This document shows, one piece after another, positions 5,350 to 5,494 of a stretch of 5,494 nt of DNA. Below the pieces are notes generated by a model. It made no database searches and was not told where the DNA came from. It worked only from the letters and a program-made list of their open reading frames with translations. Source of the stretch: Candidatus Dormiibacterota bacterium (lineage in GTDB: Bacteria; Chloroflexota; Dormibacteria; UBA8260); contig CATPCA010000119.1 in NCBI GenBank assembly GCA_955652545.1, positions 1 through 5,494 on the forward strand, read 5' to 3'. Made by a program: the position numbers and the translations under genes. How positions within the stretch are numbered: position 1 is the first letter of the stretch; the number at the start of each line of letters is the position of its first letter.

Positions 5350-5494
5350 TCACCCCGTTCCGTCGCTTTCCGGTCGCACCACAGCCGCGGCTCCACCGCC
5401 CTCGCGGACCGGCTCCGCCACGGCCTGAAAGAGCCCGTCGGGAAGAATCCGGATTCCCGTTGCCGCGCCGATGAGCGAGGACGATGTGAAGGCC
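5350..5494 (-). CDS. C-terminal 47 residues of a gene entering from the right edge; possibly gamma-glutamyltransferase
   Basis: The minus-strand frame is open from the window edge (first full codon at 5493) to TGA at 5350-5352. The tail contains SLIGAATGIRILPDGLFQAV followed by AEPVREGGGAAAVV. Gamma-glutamyltransferases, two-chain Ntn hydrolases that cleave glutathione, typically end in a pattern like G.a.air..pdG...gaaDPRrdGaA. The match is in spacing and character, but the usual DPR is EPV here. With so short a fragment this is a suggestion only. The residues before the window, including the Thr nucleophile, would decide it. The gene lies upstream of the permease operon on the same strand, 420 nt away. 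Confidence 0.45.
   Translation of the reverse strand, partial: AFTSSSLIGAATGIRILPDGLFQAVAEPVREGGGAAAVVRPESDGTG

Overview
The window is high-GC DNA with GC-rich third codon positions. The best-recognised genes are a three-repeat DUF1206 membrane protein, an APC permease next to a UspA protein, and an OmpR/PhoB-type winged helix. Together they suggest an actinobacterium. The species cannot be named from this sequence, and no RNA gene, insertion sequence or CRISPR array was seen.

Left part (1-1057): two genes diverge from a 64-bp gap. The minus-strand gene is cut by the window edge. It joins an unfamiliar helical domain to the start of an OmpR/PhoB-like DNA-binding domain. The plus-strand gene encodes a 107-residue protein that carries the same helical domain alone (about 20 identities in 64 aligned positions, one single-residue gap). 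This pair is the most interesting content of the window and looks like a regulator with a partner that lacks the DNA-binding part. A 54-residue single-pass membrane protein follows on the plus strand.

Middle (1058-2776): a gene-poor spacer, then three minus-strand genes. In transcription order these are a 59-residue protein with two CxxC pairs (zinc-ribbon-like), an unrecognised 60-residue protein with a perfect Shine-Dalgarno sequence, and the DUF1206 protein, whose GTG start overlaps the preceding stop by 4 nt. An 18-bp palindrome lies upstream of the CxxC gene.

Right part (2777-4929): an APC-superfamily amino acid permease is followed after 35 nt by a UspA-type universal stress protein, almost certainly one transcript on the minus strand. 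The permease has a strong Shine-Dalgarno sequence and a plausible -10 element upstream.

Far right (4930-5494): a promoter and leader region, weak reading frames that may be a small gene or gene remains, and the last 47 residues of a minus-strand gene that enters from beyond the window. Its tail resembles the end of gamma-glutamyltransferases, but the assignment is tentative.

Much of the coding content is small proteins (54, 59, 60 and 107 residues) that automated length cut-offs can miss.
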